This document shows, one piece after another, positions 44,009 through 52,642 of a stretch of DNA of 64,000 nt. The translations under genes and the position numbers were made by a program. How positions within the stretch are numbered: position 1 is the first letter of the stretch; each line of letters starts with the position of its first letter. The notes beneath the pieces were generated by a model, which searched no databases, was not told where the DNA came from, and worked only from the letters and a program-made list of their open reading frames with translations. Origin of the DNA: Gammaproteobacteria bacterium (GTDB lineage: Bacteria > Pseudomonadota > Gammaproteobacteria > Thiohalobacterales > Thiohalobacteraceae); assembly GCA_018819175.1 (NCBI GenBank), contig JAHJQQ010000042.1, forward strand, positions 1 through 64,000. Direction: 5' to 3'.

Positions 44009-46672
44009 TTAGCCGCGCGCACCGCCTGACAAGGTAATCGCAGGCCCGCTGGCGGCATTACCGCTGCTGCCCGTGATACGGCTCGCCGGCACTTCCGGAC
44101 GTTCGATAGCGCGGAAATTATTCGCACCCGCCTGGATGTGTCCGCTCTGGGCACCGCCACGCTGCGTCGGGTTGCGACGTGATGCCGAATTACCTTCCGT
44201 ACCCGTCACCCGCGAACCACGTTCCCAGTCATCACCGGTGATGTGCTTGGTGTTCAAGCCTTCGCCGGTTACACGGGAACGTTCTTCCGCTTCCGCCACG
44301 GGCGCTGCCTGCACGACGATCGCATCGTCTGTGTAGCGAAATTCAGGCGTACCCGAGACCATGCCCGGCGCCTTCATAATCGGGCCGGTAACGCGACCAT
44401 CGCCCGCATAAGCGGTGCCGGTAACCCGCGTGTCGCGACGCAACCAGGCATCACGCGCCGGTGACAGCACACTGAAATCACGTGTCGGTACTTCACGCTT
44501 GGCGGCTTCCGCCACGTGATTGCCGGTGATGCGCGAGGCAACACCTGTCGTCGGAGATAAGGTGCGCGGATGCGCGCCACGATTCATGGCTGTGGCCGGC
44601 GGTGTTGCACAGGCATCGCTGTACTGGTCATCACCGACATAAGGCGTACCCGACAGCGGCAAACAGGCGCCGCGCGCATCGCCGGTCATCTTGCCTTTAA
44701 TACCGGGCTGACTGCCGGTGATGCTGTGGCCGGGCGTGCTGCGCTCGTCAAACGTGCGCGCCACACCTTCGTTCACCTGCTCGGTACCGCAGAAATCCTG
44801 ATACTGACCCGCGCCGACATAGGGCGTACCGGTCACCGGCTTGCAGGCGCCATATTCATCGCCCGTCACCAGCACGCTGCGCTCGACCTGCGTACCGGAC
44901 ACGCTCTGACCCAACCAGGTACGCGAGATGCCACCTTTCTCGGGTTTCGGCGCGGGCGTGTTCGTGCAGACGCTCTTGAAATGCTCGCGACCCAGATATT
45001 CGGTACCGGTCACGGGCTTGCAGTTGCCGTGGTCATCGCCGGTCACCTTCACTGAACTGCCCACCTGGGTGCCGGTCAGATTGCGCTCGCTGAGCGTGCT
45101 CATCTGATTCACCTTGTTGGGCGAACGCCGATCGCAGAGATCACTGAAGTCACTCACGGCGTAATACTGCGAGCCCGTCAGCTTGGTGCACGAACCGGCC
45201 TCGTCACCCGAGACCTTGATGCTGCGGTTCACGTTGGTACCCGTCACCGGGCGGCCGTCCAGCGTCTTCATAACACTGACCTTGCGTGGGTTATCGATCG
45301 GGTTGCCGCCGCAAAAGGAGGCAAACTGTTCATTGCTGATGTATTCGGTGCCGCTGACGGCCTTGCACTGGCCGAATTCATCGCCGGTCACTTTGACTGA
45401 ACTTCCGACGGTCGTCCCAGATACCGGCAGACCGTGTCCGGTATGGGAGACCTCAACTTTTTTTGGGCTACCGCCCTCCATGTTGCTGGCGCGGTAATAG
45501 CTGGTGCCCGTGATGTTACGGTTCGAACCCGGCTCGTCGCCGGTCACCTTCGCGCTGCGGCCAACCATCGTGCCAGTGACGACCTTGTCGCCGCGGGTGT
45601 AGGCTGCACCGACCTTGGCCGGCATCGGCTCCGGGCGATTGCCACAGAACGTCTCGAAACGCTCGGTCGAAAAATATTCGGTGCCGGTGACGTTGCGGCA
45701 GGCGCCGAATTCATCGCCGGTCACTTTGCTGCTGCGACCGACTTCGGTTCCGCTCACCGTCTGCGCACGACTGGTCGTGCTCACGCCGACTTTGGCTGCT
45801 GCCGGCTGCGGGCGGGTGCCACAGAATTTGTCGTACTGATCGCTGCCGATGTATTCGGTGCCGGTGATGGGACGGCAAGCGCCGTACTCATTACCCGTCA
45901 CACGCTGGCTGCGTTCGACATTGTTGCCGGTCACCGTCTGGCCACTCAATGTCGTAGCGGTTTCGACTTTCTGCGGCGCGTCACTGTCACTGCCCGGACG
46001 CACGCGGCCGGTGGGGCGGCATTTGCCCGTTTTGTCGCTGCCCATGGAACACATCTCAGCGCGACGGCGTTTGGCGATATCGCGACCATTACCCGCAACC
46101 ACACTGCCGTTACCACCGCGCGTACTGGCGCTGGTGGCACGCTTGCCGATCGCGGTCTTGCCGGTGCTGGACATGCCTTGACGGCGCGCCATGCACAAGG
46201 CGCGCGCCTCGGACATTGCCGGCGTGTCAAAGCTCGCGTCGCTGGGTAATGCTTCGCAAACCTGATCCATGGCCGCTTCTGCCACGGCATTGGCCCTTTC
46301 AGCGACTGCCGGCACGGGCGCGGGACTCACCGCTGAGCGGTTATCACTCACCGAGGTCGCAGCCAGCAAATCAGCGCGACGCACATCGCTGGTCTTCACA
46401 GCCGACTTACCGTTGGTCGACATGGCGCGACGACGCGCGATACAGGCTGCGCGAGCGCCACCGACCATGCTCTCGCAATCATCTGACATGGACGGTTTGG
46501 ACGGTGTCGCAACTGCAGGCGCCGGCGCTGCAGGTGCTGCTGCACGCTGCGGTGCTCTGGCGGCCGGAGCGCCCTTGGCAGGCAGTGAGGCCTTACCGTT
46601 CTGCGACATGGCGCGGCGCCGTGCGAGGGAAACCTCGCGACCGGACATGGCGGTGTTGGTGCTATCACTCAT
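44009..46672 (-). CDS. csoS2: carboxysome scaffold protein CsoS2
   Basis: An 887-residue intrinsically disordered organiser. N-region repeats that bind RuBisCO lie at about 11-28, 72-91, 155-174 and 195-217 (ARRRAMSxNGK pattern). About six M-repeats follow from about 240, each VTGxxVGxxxKVTGDExGxC ... VTGTEY ... FC. The third lacks cysteines. The C-region ends in ITLSGGARG, the shell-binding tip. A -1 frameshift signal after residue 405 is recorded separately and would give a 406-residue short form. Start ATG 46672 is chosen over one five codons upstream. Confidence 0.95.
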   Translation of the reverse strand: MSDSTNTAMSGREVSLARRRAMSQNGKASLPAKGAPAARAPQRAAAPAAPAPAVATPSKPSMSDDCESMVGGARAACIARRRAMSTNGKSAVKTSDVRRADLLAATSVSDNRSAVSPAPVPAVAERANAVAEAAMDQVCEALPSDASFDTPAMSEARALCMARRQGMSSTGKTAIGKRATSASTRGGNGSVVAGNGRDIAKRRRAEMCSMGSDKTGKCRPTGRVRPGSDSDAPQKVETATTLSGQTVTGNNVERSQRVTGNEYGACRPITGTEYIGSDQYDKFCGTRPQPAAAKVGVSTTSRAQTVSGTEVGRSSKVTGDEFGACRNVTGTEYFSTERFETFCGNRPEPMPAKVGAAYTRGDKVVTGTMVGRSAKVTGDEPGSNRNITGTSYYRASNMEGGSPKKVEVSHTGHGLPVSGTTVGSSVKVTGDEFGQCKAVSGTEYISNEQFASFCGGNPIDNPRKVSVMKTLDGRPVTGTNVNRSIKVSGDEAGSCTKLTGSQYYAVSDFSDLCDRRSPNKVNQMSTLSERNLTGTQVGSSVKVTGDDHGNCKPVTGTEYLGREHFKSVCTNTPAPKPEKGGISRTWLGQSVSGTQVERSVLVTGDEYGACKPVTGTPYVGAGQYQDFCGTEQVNEGVARTFDERSTPGHSITGSQPGIKGKMTGDARGACLPLSGTPYVGDDQYSDACATPPATAMNRGAHPRTLSPTTGVASRITGNHVAEAAKREVPTRDFSVLSPARDAWLRRDTRVTGTAYAGDGRVTGPIMKAPGMVSGTPEFRYTDDAIVVQAAPVAEAEERSRVTGEGLNTKHITGDDWERGSRVTGTEGNSASRRNPTQRGGAQSGHIQAGANNFRAIERPEVPASRITGSSGNAASGPAITLSGGARG
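45421..45467 (-). promoter_or_regulatory. candidate programmed -1 frameshift signal in csoS2
   Basis: On the coding strand, codons 402-406 read AGC CCA AAA AAA GTT GAG. The run CCCAAAAAAAG permits tandem -1 slippage (CCA-AAA or AAA-AAA). In the -1 frame the next codons are AGT then TGA, so translation stops after residue 406. Twelve bases after the run is a hairpin with stem ATACCGG/CCGGTAT and a 10-base loop (45444-45421), extended by CCC/GGG across a small bulge. The arrangement resembles dnaX-type bacterial frameshifting and fits the known two forms of CsoS2 (A and B). Confidence 0.7.
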
Positions 46673-46759
46673 GGTATGTGCCCTCAATATCCACGATCAC
46701 GCATTACCATAATTACTTCATGCTCTACGCGCTCAACAGCGGCGCAGACTGAATTTGTA

Positions 46760-46787
46760 CGGTGCCTGCTGCGCGCAGCAGGCACCG
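46760..46787. other. 28-bp perfect palindrome between cbbS and csoS2
   Basis: CGGTGCCTGCTGC and its complement form a strong hairpin in the 174-base cbbS-csoS2 gap. No T run follows on the minus strand, so it is more likely a processing/stabilising stem or attenuator that lets RuBisCO mRNA exceed shell mRNA than a full terminator. Confidence 0.55.
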
Positions 46788-46846
46788 TTCAGCCAATCGC
46801 CGCGCCAAACAGCGCAGCGACAGACCGAGTACCACTCAACTCCGAA

Positions 46847-47179
46847 TTAACGGCCGCGGTAGATAACAAACGCGGAGCCTTGGCTCTGCGCATAGTTGTC
46901 GTAACCCACCAGGCGGACGAAGTTGTTCGGATGCTCGCGACGGCAGGCTTCGATTTCGGCCAGCACTGCATCAACGCTCTGTTCACCGAAGAACGGCAGC
47001 TTCCACATGTACCAGTAATTCTGGAAAGCGTTTTCCGGCTCGGTGTGCTCGATACCCGGATTCCAACCCTGCGAGATCAAATAGGCGATCTGGCGACGGA
47101 TCTGGTCGGAGTTCATCGGCGGCAAATACGAGAACGTCTCAAACTTGGGGGTTGATTTGTAATCTTGAACTTCAGCCAT
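46847..47179 (-). CDS. cbbS: RuBisCO small subunit
   Basis: A 110-residue form I small subunit: FETFSYLPPMNSDQIRRQI near the start, GWNPGIEHTEPENAF, YWYMWKLPFFGEQ and FVRLVGYDN. Full length. It follows cbbL after 75 bases containing a 10-bp-stem hairpin at 47211-47234 (CGCTGGCCGC/GCGGCCAGCG). Confidence 0.97.
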   Translation of the reverse strand: MAEVQDYKSTPKFETFSYLPPMNSDQIRRQIAYLISQGWNPGIEHTEPENAFQNYWYMWKLPFFGEQSVDAVLAEIEACRREHPNNFVRLVGYDNYAQSQGSAFVIYRGR

Positions 47180-47210
47180 GGGAATTTCCTTTGTTCAGTG
47201 TCTCTGGAAT

Positions 47211-47234
47211 CGCTGGCCGCTCACGCGGCCAGCG
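47211..47234. other. intercistronic hairpin between cbbL and cbbS
   Basis: CGCTGGCCGC and its exact complement are separated by four bases. It lies just after the cbbL stop and can protect the cbbL 3' end. Confidence 0.5.
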
Positions 47235-47254
47235 TCTCGGTTTCATTACATCGC

Positions 47255-48676
47255 TTACTTGTTGACGACGTCCAGCTTGTCAACGGTGTCGAATTCGAAC
47301 TTGATCTCTTTCCAGGTTTCCATGGCGATCTTGAGTTCGGGACTATGCGATGCAGCCGCGGTAAGGATTTCCTTACCTTCCTTCTCGATCTGACGACCTT
47401 CGTTGCGGGCCTGTACGCAGGCTTCCAGCGCGACACGGTTGGCGCAGGCGCCAGCGGCATTGCCCCAGGGATGGCCGAGAGTACCGCCACCGAACTGCAG
47501 CACGGAGTCATTGCCGAAGATGTTGACCAGTGCCGGCATGTGCCACACGTGGATACCACCGGAAGCAACGGCGAACACGCCGGGCATGGAGCCCCAATCC
47601 TGGTCGAAGAAAATACCGCGTGAACGGTTTTCCGGAACAAAGGATTCGCGGAGCAGGTCGATCCAGCCGATAGTGGCTTCACGATCGCCTTCCAGCTTAC
47701 CGACGACGGTACCGGTGTGCAGATGGTCACCGCCGGACAGACGCAGGATCTTGGCCAGCACGCGGAAGTGAATGCCGTGATGGGGGTTGCGATCGAGCAC
47801 GGCGTGCATGGCGCGATGGATGTGCAGCAGCATGCCGTTGTCACGGCACCAGTTGGCCAGACCCGTGTTGGCGCAGAAACCGCCGGTGATGTAGTCGTGC
47901 ATGATGATCGGCGCGCCGATCTCTTTGGCATGCTCGGCACGCTTGTACATCTCTTCCGGCGTCGGAGCGGTAACGTTCAGGTAGTGACCCTTACGCTCGC
48001 CGGTCTCCTGTTCGGCTTTCAGGGTGGCTTCCTGGACGAAATCGAAACGCTGGCGCCAGCGCATGAACGGCTGGCTGTTGATGTTCTCGTCGTCCTTGGT
48101 GAAGTCCAGACCGCCGCGCAGACATTCATACACTGCACGACCGTAGTTCTTCGCCGACAGACCGAGCTTCGGCTTAATGGTGCAACCGAGCAGCGGACGG
48201 CCGTACTTGTTCATCAGATCGCGCTCGACCTGAATACCCATTGGCGGACCGCCGCAGGTCTTCACGTAGGCAATCGGGAAACGCACGTCTTCGAGACGCA
48301 GCGCGCGCACGGCCTTGAAGCCGAACACGTTACCGACCAGCGAGGTGAACACGTTAACAACCGAACCTTCTTCGAACAGGTCGATCGGGTAGGCGATAAA
48401 GGCGTAGTAGCAGGTGTCGTCGCCCGGCACGTCTTCGATGCGATAGGCACGACCTTTGTAGTAATCCATGTCGGTCAACAGGTCGGTCCACACTGTGGTC
48501 CAGGTACCGGTTGAAGACTCAGCGGCAACTGCCGCCGCAGCTTCTTCACGATCCACGCCCGCTTGCGGGGTGATCTTGAAGCACGCCAGGATGTCGGTAT
48601 CCAGCGGAGTGTATTCCGGGGTCCAATATGTCTGCCGGTATTCCTTAACGCCAGCACTGTATTTCTTAGCGGCCAT
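47255..48676 (-). CDS. cbbL: RuBisCO large subunit, form I (carboxysomal)
   Basis: A 473-residue form I large subunit. Catalytic segments are intact: Lys168 in TIKPKLG, the carbamylated Lys194 with Asp196 and Glu197 in GGLDFTKDDEN, HIHRAMHAV and SGGIHVWHMPAL. The sequence and its place as the first gene of a cso operon argue for form IA. It is the CO2-fixing enzyme of the Calvin cycle. AT-rich leader DNA precedes it. Confidence 0.97.
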   Translation of the reverse strand: MAAKKYSAGVKEYRQTYWTPEYTPLDTDILACFKITPQAGVDREEAAAAVAAESSTGTWTTVWTDLLTDMDYYKGRAYRIEDVPGDDTCYYAFIAYPIDLFEEGSVVNVFTSLVGNVFGFKAVRALRLEDVRFPIAYVKTCGGPPMGIQVERDLMNKYGRPLLGCTIKPKLGLSAKNYGRAVYECLRGGLDFTKDDENINSQPFMRWRQRFDFVQEATLKAEQETGERKGHYLNVTAPTPEEMYKRAEHAKEIGAPIIMHDYITGGFCANTGLANWCRDNGMLLHIHRAMHAVLDRNPHHGIHFRVLAKILRLSGGDHLHTGTVVGKLEGDREATIGWIDLLRESFVPENRSRGIFFDQDWGSMPGVFAVASGGIHVWHMPALVNIFGNDSVLQFGGGTLGHPWGNAAGACANRVALEACVQARNEGRQIEKEGKEILTAAASHSPELKIAMETWKEIKFEFDTVDKLDVVNK

Positions 48677-48812
48677 GTGAGACTCCTTAACAGTCAGTGA
48701 TCAAATTCGGTGGCAACTAGAGGTCGGCAAGTACCCCGCCGCATCCCGCATCAGGATGGCGAGTGCCGGGTCAGTCTATTCCAGTGGAATGGGACTCTAG
48801 CGAGGCTTAGTC

Positions 48813-48834
48813 ATAAACAACAGTCAATGTTTAT
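48813..48834. promoter_or_regulatory. possible CbbR operator in cbbL leader
   Basis: ATAAAC and GTTTAT form an inverted repeat ten bases apart, 137 bases upstream of the cbbL ATG, in an AT-rich 300-base gap that has no gene. T-N11-A type spacing is compatible with LysR regulators, but no experimental or comparative support is available here. Other ATTTATAAAC-like blocks occur near 48910. Confidence 0.35.
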
Positions 48835-48980
48835 AATGAGGATGATAAGTAATATTTATCTGAGTGATTTCTTATGGACCCTGCAGCCAGCCCGATGAAA
48901 TAAATATTATTATTTATAAACAAGTAGTTATATAAGTTTTTGTGGGAAATTAACCCTATTGAACGACTCTGGACATGGGT

Positions 48981-51116
48981 TTAGGTCGTAATCCGGCGGT
49001 ATATATCCGCAACCTTTCGCGGCAACTGCTGCACATTATCAAGAATGGTGTAGCGGGCGTGCCCGTACATATGCGGCAAATAATCCCGCGCCTCTTTATC
49101 GATGGTGATGCAGAAGGAATGCACTCCCTGACGCTTGGCCTCGAGCAAGGCCATGCGCGTGTCTTCAATGCCATGCTGACCTCGATAGACATCGAAGTAA
49201 TCGTCGGGCCGGCCATCCGATAAGGTGATCAGCAGCTTTGTGCGCGCCTCGACTTCATTGAGCAACTTACTCAGATGACGAATGGCGAAACCCATGCGCG
49301 TGTATTCCTGCGGACGGATGCCTGAAATGCGTGCCTTGACCTCATCGGTGTAGTGTTCGTCAAAACGTTTTATACGGAACAGTTCGCAGCGCTTGCGCGT
49401 GAGACCTGAAAAACCGTAAATGGCGTAACGGTCACCGAGTGTTTCCAACGCCTCACACAGCATCACCAAGGCCTCGCGTTCGGCCTCATTGATCCAGCCC
49501 TTGGTGGAACCACTCATGTCGACCATGAAGGCCACGGCAATATTCCGGTCGGCACGGTGCATGCGCGTAAACAGTCGATCACTCATCTCCTGTCCCGCCT
49601 GCACATCGGCCAGCGCCTCGACCAGTGAATCGATATCGACATCATCACCCTGCGTCTGACGCTTCAATAACCGATTTTCATCACGCATCATCTCGAAAGT
49701 CTTGCGCAGATGTTTTACCTGGCCGAGGTATTTATTCAGCACCGTCGCCACAAAATCATCATGGATCGGCGTCACATCCTTTTCACGCATGACACACCAG
49801 TTCTTACGATAGTGCTGGCGTCCGTAATCCCATTCTGAATAGAACGTCGCGCCCTCTTCATGATATGTGCCCTGCCAGACCTCATCCGGATCGACCTGTT
49901 TTTCATCGTACTGACTCAGATCATATTCACCGGGCCCCGCCGCAACGAGGTATTCGGGTGGTATCTCTCCGAAATCGAGGCGCACCGAAATCAGCAGCTG
50001 ACGCACATCCTGGGGCGGCGCGATCGGCACATCATCGAGAAAGAGATCAAAGGCGCCAGGCTCGCCTTCTTTATCCTCGGCAGTCTTCAACTCGAAGCGT
50101 GCTGGTTTGTCTGATTCAGTTTCAGTATCTGGCATCTCCTGGCGTGGATGCAGCTCATCCTGCAAAGCCGCCAACTTCACACGCAGCAGCGCCTTCTCTT
50201 TTGTAATGCGCGCCGCCATGCACTCAGCCACCAGATCCGGACGCATAGCGCCCTGATAACAGATAGTGAGCGGAGCAACGCCACGTTCATACAATCCGGC
50301 AAGCGCATTCAAACTATCCTGTACCGAGGCATTCTGGCTGCTCAGACGTTCGGCATGATCGCGCCAAACCGGATCATGCTCTGCGTCGCCCGCCAACTGC
50401 TTCAAACGCAACATGGCGCGATACAAGCCAGGCAATTCACGTGCGATACAGGCTTCGAGACGCAAGGTCTCCAAACTGTGGAACAGCTGGACGGCGCGCT
50501 CGCTGTCCGCATAGGGTTGCAGATGAGTGACCAAATCCGCCCGGAAGGTACCGAAGCGGGTCTGCGCCCAGAACATGGCCACCATTGCCTTGCACAGCTG
50601 GAAATTATCGTTAGCACTTTCCAGATGCGCGACCACCGCCGGCAGATAAATGGTTTCTGAATCGGTATAGGCCTGTTCGCCCTGCTCCAGACGCAAACGC
50701 CGACCGGACAGGCCGCGCGCGAAGGTAAACAGGATGGCGCTGACCTCATCGAACACGACACCGGCCGCGTGTTCGTGTCGCAATTGCAGTGAGTGGTCGA
50801 TGTCATGCACAACCTTGAGCGCTGCATGCAATCCGCTGCGATCGTAACTGTCCATCGCCTGCAGCGCCCAGGCCTCGACGACGTTCCTATCCAGCCGCGC
50901 GATCATCTTCAAGGCATTGAGTGCAAACTGATAGGCAATCTGGGTATTGGTGGTGGAGATACGACGCGTCCAGTCCAGCAGGAAGTCGCGGTCTTCGGTG
51001 GGGAGTTTGAGCAGCTGCTTTGCAAGAGACTCAACATTCAAAAAAGTGAATTCAACGTCAAGCCACTTTTCCAGTGCCAGGATGATCTCGCCTTCGTTTT
51101 GTGGAACTGAACTCAT
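48981..51116 (-). CDS. VWA-domain protein (NorD/CbbO-like), second copy
   Basis: A 711-residue protein with a C-terminal VWA domain: MIDAS DMSGS in AVAFMVDMSGSTKGWINEAE and ITLSDGRPDDYFDVY. It is a paralogue of CbbO but shorter, with acidic central linker (about 320-370) and ends QLPRKVADIYRRITT, matching the CbbO end QRLPEKLPLLYVGL. NorD-like VWA proteins work with MoxR ATPases to activate metalloenzymes or RuBisCO. Its partner is the AAA gene at 51811-52623, but about 700 bases of tandem repeats separate them. It is the gene immediately before cbbL (304-base gap). Confidence 0.85.
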   Translation of the reverse strand: MSSVPQNEGEIILALEKWLDVEFTFLNVESLAKQLLKLPTEDRDFLLDWTRRISTTNTQIAYQFALNALKMIARLDRNVVEAWALQAMDSYDRSGLHAALKVVHDIDHSLQLRHEHAAGVVFDEVSAILFTFARGLSGRRLRLEQGEQAYTDSETIYLPAVVAHLESANDNFQLCKAMVAMFWAQTRFGTFRADLVTHLQPYADSERAVQLFHSLETLRLEACIARELPGLYRAMLRLKQLAGDAEHDPVWRDHAERLSSQNASVQDSLNALAGLYERGVAPLTICYQGAMRPDLVAECMAARITKEKALLRVKLAALQDELHPRQEMPDTETESDKPARFELKTAEDKEGEPGAFDLFLDDVPIAPPQDVRQLLISVRLDFGEIPPEYLVAAGPGEYDLSQYDEKQVDPDEVWQGTYHEEGATFYSEWDYGRQHYRKNWCVMREKDVTPIHDDFVATVLNKYLGQVKHLRKTFEMMRDENRLLKRQTQGDDVDIDSLVEALADVQAGQEMSDRLFTRMHRADRNIAVAFMVDMSGSTKGWINEAEREALVMLCEALETLGDRYAIYGFSGLTRKRCELFRIKRFDEHYTDEVKARISGIRPQEYTRMGFAIRHLSKLLNEVEARTKLLITLSDGRPDDYFDVYRGQHGIEDTRMALLEAKRQGVHSFCITIDKEARDYLPHMYGHARYTILDNVQQLPRKVADIYRRITT

Positions 51117-51201
51117 GAAAGCCTTTCACCACGAAGGAGACGAAGGGAAATCTGAATTAGTGTAAAACCATGAATCCCCTCTCCCCTTGCGGGAGAGGGC
51201 C

Positions 51202-51795
51202 AGGGAGAGGGGGCTGCCTGGTATTGGATCACCCTCTCCCTGGCCCTCCCCCATCAAGGGGGAGGGGAGTATTCTTTCAATATTCGTTATGACCTTTCTT
51301 TGCGCCTCTGCGCCTTTGCGGTTCAAAAACCTTAATCCCTCTTGGCACTTTAGGGAGAGGGGGCTGCCTGGTATTGGATCACCCTCTCCCTGGCCCTCCC
51401 CCATCAAGGGGGAGGGGAATATTCTTTCAATATTCGTTATGACCTTTCTTTGCGCCTCTGCGCCTTTGCGGTTCAAAAACCTTAATCGCTCTTGGCACTT
51501 TAGGGAGAGGGGCTGCCTGGAATTAGATCACCCTCTCCCTGGCTCTCCCCCATCAAGGGGGAGGGGAGTATTCTTTCAATATTCGTTATGACCTTTCTTT
51601 GCGCCTCTGCGCCTTTGCGGTTCAAAACCTTAATCACTGGCACTTTAGGGAGAGGGGCTGCCTGGAATTAGATCACCCTCTCCCTGGCCCTCCCCCATCA
51701 AGGGGGAGGGGAATATTCTTTCAATATTCGTATGACCTTTCTTTGCGCCTCTGCGCCTTTGCGGTTCAAGAACCTTAATCCCTCTTGGCACTTTG
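51202..51795. repeat. four tandem units of about 150 bp
   Basis: Units begin AGGGAGAGGGGGCTGCCTGG at 51202, 51352, 51502 and 51647; lengths are 150, 150, 145 and about 149. Each has the CCTCCCCC-ATCAA-GGGGGAGG hairpin, ATTCTTTCAATATTCG, and the TTTGCGCCTCTGCGCC unit. Frames through them are repetitive and are not called as genes. They occupy nearly the whole 694-base gap between the AAA and VWA genes. Confidence 0.93.
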
Positions 51796-51810
51796 CGGTG
51801 AAAACATTCC

Positions 51811-52623
51811 TCAAAACACCGACGACGATAGCTCCTGTACCGCTGCAAGGATTTCCTCATCATCTGTAACGGCTCGGGCGATGGCGCTGCGGCAGGCATT
51901 GACCGGCGGTACACCCGCAGAAATCAGCTTACCGGCGTGCACCAATAAACGTGTGCTGGCACCTTCATCCAGACCACTGCCTTTTAGATTGCGCGTCATC
52001 TGCGCGAACTTGACCAGCTTATTGGCGACATCACGTTCAATGCCTGACTCCTTGGCAACAATGCTCGCCTCGAGATCCGCCGAGGGATAATCGAAATCCA
52101 AGGCCACAAAACGTTGGCGCGTACTCTGTTTGAGATCCTTGAGCACGCTTTGATAACCGGGGTTATATGACACAGCCAAACAAAACTCTTTTGGCGCTGT
52201 CAGCAACGTACCCAGCTTTTCGATCGGCAACTGACGACGATCATCGCCCAGCGGGTGAATGACAACCATGGTGTCTTTGCGCGCCTCGACAATCTCATCG
52301 AGATAACAGATGGCACCGACGCGCACCGCACGCGCCAGCGGGCCATCGATCCAGATGGTCTCGCCACCACGCACCAGGTAGCGCCCGACCAGATCGGATG
52401 CCGTCAGATCATCATGGCAGGACACCGTGATCAGCGGCCGCTTGAGTTTCCACGCCATGTATTCCATGAAACGTGTCTTGCCGCAGCCCGTTGGCCCTTT
52501 CAACAACACCGGCAACTTGTGCGCATAAGCGGCGTCGAAGATCTCCACTTCATCGCCGGTCGGCACATAGTAGGGCTCGTGCTCGACAAAGTATTCCGAG
52601 CCAGTCTGCATATCCGCATTCAT
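51811..52623 (-). CDS. MoxR/CbbQ-like AAA ATPase, second copy
   Basis: A 270-residue AAA ATPase closely similar to CbbQ at 38073: Walker A GPTGCGKTR, ICYLDEIVEARKDT, VSYNPGYQSVLKDLKQSTRQRF. ATG 52623 aligns best with CbbQ (both begin about 17 residues before EPYY); an in-frame ATG at 52674 would overlap the YkgJ gene. MoxR/CbbQ proteins remodel a target enzyme with a VWA partner. Target here could be RuBisCO or an enzyme of sulfur oxidation; the location between aprBA and cbbL does not decide. Confidence 0.9.
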   Translation of the reverse strand: MNADMQTGSEYFVEHEPYYVPTGDEVEIFDAAYAHKLPVLLKGPTGCGKTRFMEYMAWKLKRPLITVSCHDDLTASDLVGRYLVRGGETIWIDGPLARAVRVGAICYLDEIVEARKDTMVVIHPLGDDRRQLPIEKLGTLLTAPKEFCLAVSYNPGYQSVLKDLKQSTRQRFVALDFDYPSADLEASIVAKESGIERDVANKLVKFAQMTRNLKGSGLDEGASTRLLVHAGKLISAGVPPVNACRSAIARAVTDDEEILAAVQELSSSVF

Positions 52624-52642
52624 GCGCTGATTATCCGTGCTG

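Noticed and set aside
45101..45140. Second frameshift site at CCCAACAAGG in csoS2
   Set aside because: The -1 frame after it has no nearby stop and the sequence is a poor slippery heptamer.
44073..46712. Long antisense ORFs opposite csoS2 (up to 271 codons)
   Set aside because: They shadow a repetitive, GC-rich gene with confident homology on the other strand.
46760..46787. Full terminator after cbbS
   Set aside because: Perfect stem but no T run in the direction of transcription, and csoS2 has no separate promoter that I can identify; kept as intercistronic hairpin.
51126..51591. ORFs of 116 and 134 codons with internal repeats
   Set aside because: They are translations of the 150-bp tandem units and share no features of a protein.
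51202..51795. 150-bp repeats as a CRISPR array
   Set aside because: Whole units are repeated without unique spacers, and no cas genes are present.
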